A stretch of DNA of 14,521 nucleotides from an uncultured Bacilli bacterium (GTDB lineage: Bacteria > Bacillota_I > Bacilli_A > RF39 > UBA660), in the NCBI GenBank assembly GCA_947624475.1, contig CANQKK010000008.1:1-14521 (forward strand), given 5' to 3'. The notes beneath the pieces are model-generated. The model made no database searches and had not been told where the DNA came from. It was given only the letters and a program-made list of their open reading frames with translations. The translations under genes were made by a program, and so were the position numbers. How positions within the stretch are numbered: position 1 is the stretch's first letter; every line of letters begins with the position of its first letter. This document shows, one piece after another, positions 12,094 through 14,521 of the stretch.

Positions 12094-12790
12094 AAAAGAA
12101 CGATGTTTGACCATCAATTTCCCGATTACTTTTAGTTTTTACTTTCTTTTTAGGCATTTCATCTTCAAAACTAATTTGACCATCTAAGTTGCTTTTTAAA
12201 GACTTTTCTTCTTTAGAAATATAGTTATAAAGAAACATTCCAAAATCATGAAGCGATTTATATTTAAGAACGCAACTACCATCTTCATAGTTTACTTTGC
12301 ATACTTCGGCAAATAAAAAATCATCTAGCAATTTATTAATATCAACTATACCGTCATATCTATCAAAAAGAAAAGAAATAATAGAATTAATAGAAAAACT
12401 GCCACAGGCACTATTACGATAGTAACTAGTTAATTTTTTCAGAAAGTCAATATCGCCAGATCTTGCCAAAATTTGATTCCTTAAATAGTCAAAATCTAAA
12501 TACTTAGCCATATCTTCATATATAATCGAGTATTTTACTTTTCTTAATTCACCCTTAATTTTTTGTCTAACAGTAATTTCTCTATTGATATCACTAGCGC
12601 TTAAAACTCCTATTTCATTCAAATATACTCGAAGAGATACTTCATTAGGAAAATTAATTGTAAATTTATCTATCTCTTCGAGACTATAGGAAGCACCTTT
12701 AAATCTAGATAATCTTTGAAATAACTCGGATTTATGAATTTCCAAAGGTTTGTACTCTTTCTTATCTCTCACAGTAAAATAATAAGCCAC
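12092..12790 (-). CDS. Protein of unknown function with two C-terminal DGQ-x-SF motifs
   Basis: I do not recognise this 232-residue soluble protein. It starts at GTG 12790, fixed by AAGGAGGG five to six bases upstream. It looks mostly helical, with RDKKEYKPLEIHKSELFQRL near the start, SIIYEDMAKYLDFDYLRNQI in the middle and KSLHDFGMFLYNYISKEEK before a charged tail. The tail contains DGQISFEDE and ends DGQTSFF. Both resemble short beta-sliding-clamp binding peptides (QLxLF type), though the fit is imperfect, so a replication or repair link is only a hypothesis. There is no membrane segment or signal peptide. It has its own promoter and terminator and lies downstream of the htpG-hsp20 operon without belonging to it. 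Confidence 0.8.
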   Translation of the reverse strand: MAYYFTVRDKKEYKPLEIHKSELFQRLSRFKGASYSLEEIDKFTINFPNEVSLRVYLNEIGVLSASDINREITVRQKIKGELRKVKYSIIYEDMAKYLDFDYLRNQILARSGDIDFLKKLTSYYRNSACGSFSINSIISFLFDRYDGIVDINKLLDDFLFAEVCKVNYEDGSCVLKYKSLHDFGMFLYNYISKEEKSLKSNLDGQISFEDEMPKKKVKTKSNREIDGQTSFF

Positions 12791-12810
12791 TCTTACCCTC
12801 CTTGTTCGAT

Positions 12811-12839
12811 ATTATAAACTATATTTATTAAAAAGTAAA
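12811..12839 (-). promoter_or_regulatory. Promoter of the 232-aa gene
   Basis: TTTACT (12839..12834), 17 bases, TATAAT (12816..12811). Initiation near 12804 places AAGGAGGG in a short leader. Confidence 0.65.
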
Positions 12840-12853
12840 GAAAACATTTTATA

Positions 12854-12884
12854 AGAAAAAAGAGACAACTATTCAGAGTCTCCT
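12854..12884 (-). terminator. Terminator of the htpG-hsp20 operon
   Basis: On the minus strand AGGAGAC / GTCTCTT (12884..12878 with 12866..12860; one G-U pair) is followed by TTTTTTC. The left arm is coding sequence of hsp20 and the TAG stop (12871..12869) lies in the loop. Confidence 0.7.
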
Positions 12885-13246
12885 ATATTTATAGTCTTTT
12901 TTGTCTCAATCTGTTTTGCCTTAGGACAAGATACTACTAGAATTCCATTTCGAAAACTAGCATTTATCTCATCTTCACTTACGTCACCGAGATAGAAAGT
13001 TCTAGTTACCTTGCTGTAACTTTTTCTCTCACGATGGAGATACTTTTTATTTTCTTCCTCTTCACTTTTCTTCTCGAAAGTAACCGACAGTTCTCCCCTG
13101 TCAATAGAGATATTAATATCATCTCTAGTATAACCGGGTGCTTCCATTTCGACTACAACATTTCCTCCCTTTTCGTAGACATCACATTTGACATTGTCCT
13201 CTCCTTTGAAAAGACTGTCATCAAAAAATAATCTGTTCGTAAGCAT
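12869..13246 (-). CDS. Small heat shock protein (Hsp20 / alpha-crystallin family)
   Basis: An ATP-independent holdase that binds unfolding proteins as an oligomer. The 125 residues contain the alpha-crystallin domain: NVKCDVYEKGGNVVVEMEAP, GYTRDDINISIDRGELSV, RERKSYSKVTRTFYLGDVSE, and the closing A.(F)RNGILVVSCPK motif. A short tail (KTINIGDSE) contains the I-x-I element INI that docks into neighbouring subunits. I prefer ATG 13246, with AAAGGAAA about ten bases upstream. A GTG at 13255 overlaps that SD and is less likely. It follows htpG by 31 bases, so the two chaperones form one operon, with a terminator overlapping its 3' end. No CIRCE or CtsR site is visible, since the operon promoter is outside the window. 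Confidence 0.93.
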   Translation of the reverse strand: MLTNRLFFDDSLFKGEDNVKCDVYEKGGNVVVEMEAPGYTRDDINISIDRGELSVTFEKKSEEEENKKYLHRERKSYSKVTRTFYLGDVSEDEINASFRNGILVVSCPKAKQIETKKTINIGDSE

Positions 13247-13277
13247 ATAAATCACTTTCCTTTCTTAAATATTTTAT

Positions 13278-14521
13278 TTACTTACTTGCTATTATATCAC
13301 ATATAATATTACTCATTTCAGTAGGATTATCAATCGGTAATCCCTCAATTAGTCTTGCCTCCAAGTAGATAACTTGCGTGTATTTTTTTAGTTCTTCCTT
13401 ATCTTCCTCATATAACATTTTTAATTTTTCACTAATTTTATGATTTAAATTAATCTCGAGAACCATCTTAGCATTTATCTTTTCATTTGTCGGCATAGCA
13501 TTTATTACTTTTTCCATCGAAGAAGATATTTCACCCTCCGTAGTAAGACAGACTGGATGTTTTTTCAATTTATTAGTAAATCTTACTTCCGTAATATTAT
13601 CGCCGAGACTCTCTTTCATAAATTCGAGCATTTTTTTATTATCTTCGTTTTCCTTTTTTATTGCTTCTTTCTCTTTTTTAGTAGATAAATCAGTATTTTC
13701 CGAAGATACATTGACAAATTCTTTTCCTTCGTAAGTATTTAAAGTACGCAAAGTAAATTCATCGATATATTCAGTTAAGTATAATACTTCATATTTTCCT
13801 TTGATACTTTCCACCTGAGGAAGTAAGTCAATTTTATCGATACTCTCTCCGCAGGCATAATAAATACTATTTTGATTTTTCTTCATTCTCTCCGTGTATT
13901 CTTTTAATGTTGTTAACTTCTTATTCTTAGAAGATGGAAACATTAATAAATTTTCCAATTTTTCTTTATTTATTCCATAATCACTATAAATACCAAACTT
14001 TAATCCCATCCCAAAGGCTTTGTAGAACTCTTCATATTTGTCACGATCATTTTTTAAAAGATCCTCTAATTCTTTCTTTATTTTTCCTTCGATACTTTTA
14101 GCAATTAACTTAATATTCTTATCATCTTGAAGAGTCTCTCTCGAAATATTTAGAGGGATATCTTCAGTATCGATTACACCTCTTACAAAACTATAATAAT
14201 CAGGAAGTAACTCACTTGCTTTATCCATAATCAAAACGCCATTAGTATATAACTGGAGTCCCTTTTCATACTCTTTAGTATAATAATCATATGGAGCATG
14301 AGATGGAATGTATAAAAGTGCCGTATAATTTACATTTCCCTCAATATTAAAGTGCATTACTTTTAGAGGACTCGAATAATCATAGAACTTATCACTATAA
14401 AAATTATTATATTCTTCATCGGTAATATCCTTTTTATTTTTCTTCCATATTGGAATCATACTATTTAACGTTGTCTCTTCTTTGTAAGTTTCATATTCGT
14501 CACTATCTTCTTTCTTCCGAC
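13278..14521 (-). CDS. htpG: Hsp90-family chaperone HtpG, 5' end outside the window
   Basis: HtpG is the bacterial Hsp90, an ATP-driven dimeric chaperone. The frame is open from the right edge (CGG AAG AAA ...) through EYETYKEETTLNSMIPIWKK, past the internal Met at 14459, so the ATPase domain is off the edge. About 413 residues are visible. The middle domain has NKKDITDEEYNNFYSDKF, YIPSHAPYDYYTKEYEKGLQ, LQLYTNGVLIM and the catalytic-loop segment RGVIDTEDIPLNISRETLQ with the conserved Arg. The C-terminal dimerisation domain runs from about KKHPVCLTTEGEISSSMEKV to the end at TAA 13280..13278. Sequence and length look intact. It is the first gene of the operon visible here, with hsp20 downstream. 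Confidence 0.95.
   Translation of the reverse strand, partial: RKKEDSDEYETYKEETTLNSMIPIWKKNKKDITDEEYNNFYSDKFYDYSSPLKVMHFNIEGNVNYTALLYIPSHAPYDYYTKEYEKGLQLYTNGVLIMDKASELLPDYYSFVRGVIDTEDIPLNISRETLQDDKNIKLIAKSIEGKIKKELEDLLKNDRDKYEEFYKAFGMGLKFGIYSDYGINKEKLENLLMFPSSKNKKLTTLKEYTERMKKNQNSIYYACGESIDKIDLLPQVESIKGKYEVLYLTEYIDEFTLRTLNTYEGKEFVNVSSENTDLSTKKEKEAIKKENEDNKKMLEFMKESLGDNITEVRFTNKLKKHPVCLTTEGEISSSMEKVINAMPTNEKINAKMVLEINLNHKISEKLKMLYEEDKEELKKYTQVIYLEARLIEGLPIDNPTEMSNIICDIIASK

Noticed and set aside
1..14521. CRISPR array, transposase, integrase, rRNA or tRNA
   Set aside because: No regularly spaced repeats, recombinase motifs or structural RNA signatures were seen on either strand.

Overview
The window is low-GC, densely packed, largely one-directional bacterial chromosome. 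The host looks like a Firmicutes (Bacilli-type) lineage, probably an uncultured gut-type member. It carries a mother-cell sporulation pair (spoIIGA and pro-sigE), an NAD-dependent DNA ligase, an rplS-lepB pair, extended -10 / sigma-A style promoters and strong Shine-Dalgarno sites. The standard code is used in the housekeeping genes: the GGDEF-type gene stops at TGA in frame with, and just before, yihY, and a second TGA follows two codons later. Reading TGA as Trp would fuse two unrelated proteins. No rRNA, tRNA, CRISPR array or transposase was found.

Left end (1-2517): an accessory, decaying region, all on the minus strand. From right to left in transcription order it holds (i) a VirB2-like membrane module and an M23 peptidase that read as one 354-residue protein interrupted by a single in-frame TAG; (ii) a noncoding stretch with two tandem hairpins; (iii) a NADAR-family gene with a -1 frameshift; (iv) a BRO-N/antirepressor-like gene with TGA where the family has a conserved Trp, truncated early; and (v) the first 15 codons of another gene behind a leader with two perfect palindromes. 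I read this as mobile-element or phage-derived cargo losing its coding capacity. Sequencing errors and recoding remain alternatives.

Middle (2560-11100): core genes, all on the minus strand. rplS (with a leader hairpin and strong promoter) is followed by lepB. A three-gene operon encodes an unknown anchored protein, a membrane sensor with two solute-binding-like domains and a degenerate GGDEF domain, and a YihY/BrkB membrane protein. The spoIIGA-sigE pair is separated by one base and preceded by a small type IV (Flp-like) prepilin gene with a strong terminator. A full-length ligA has its own promoter.

Right end (11100-14521): one plus-strand gene, a secreted protein with a degenerate sortase-type tail. 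It faces a convergent minus-strand gene of unknown function, each with its own terminator. Then come an htpG-hsp20 chaperone operon, with htpG running off the right edge.

A recurring trait is that intrinsic terminator hairpins start inside, or contain, the stop codon of the gene they end (rplS, the pilin gene, the surface protein gene, the 232-aa gene, hsp20). The most unusual readings are the amber-split peptidase, the paired palindromes near base 100, and a spoIIGA start that has no ribosome binding site and lies exactly six bases after a TATAAT inside the preceding terminator.
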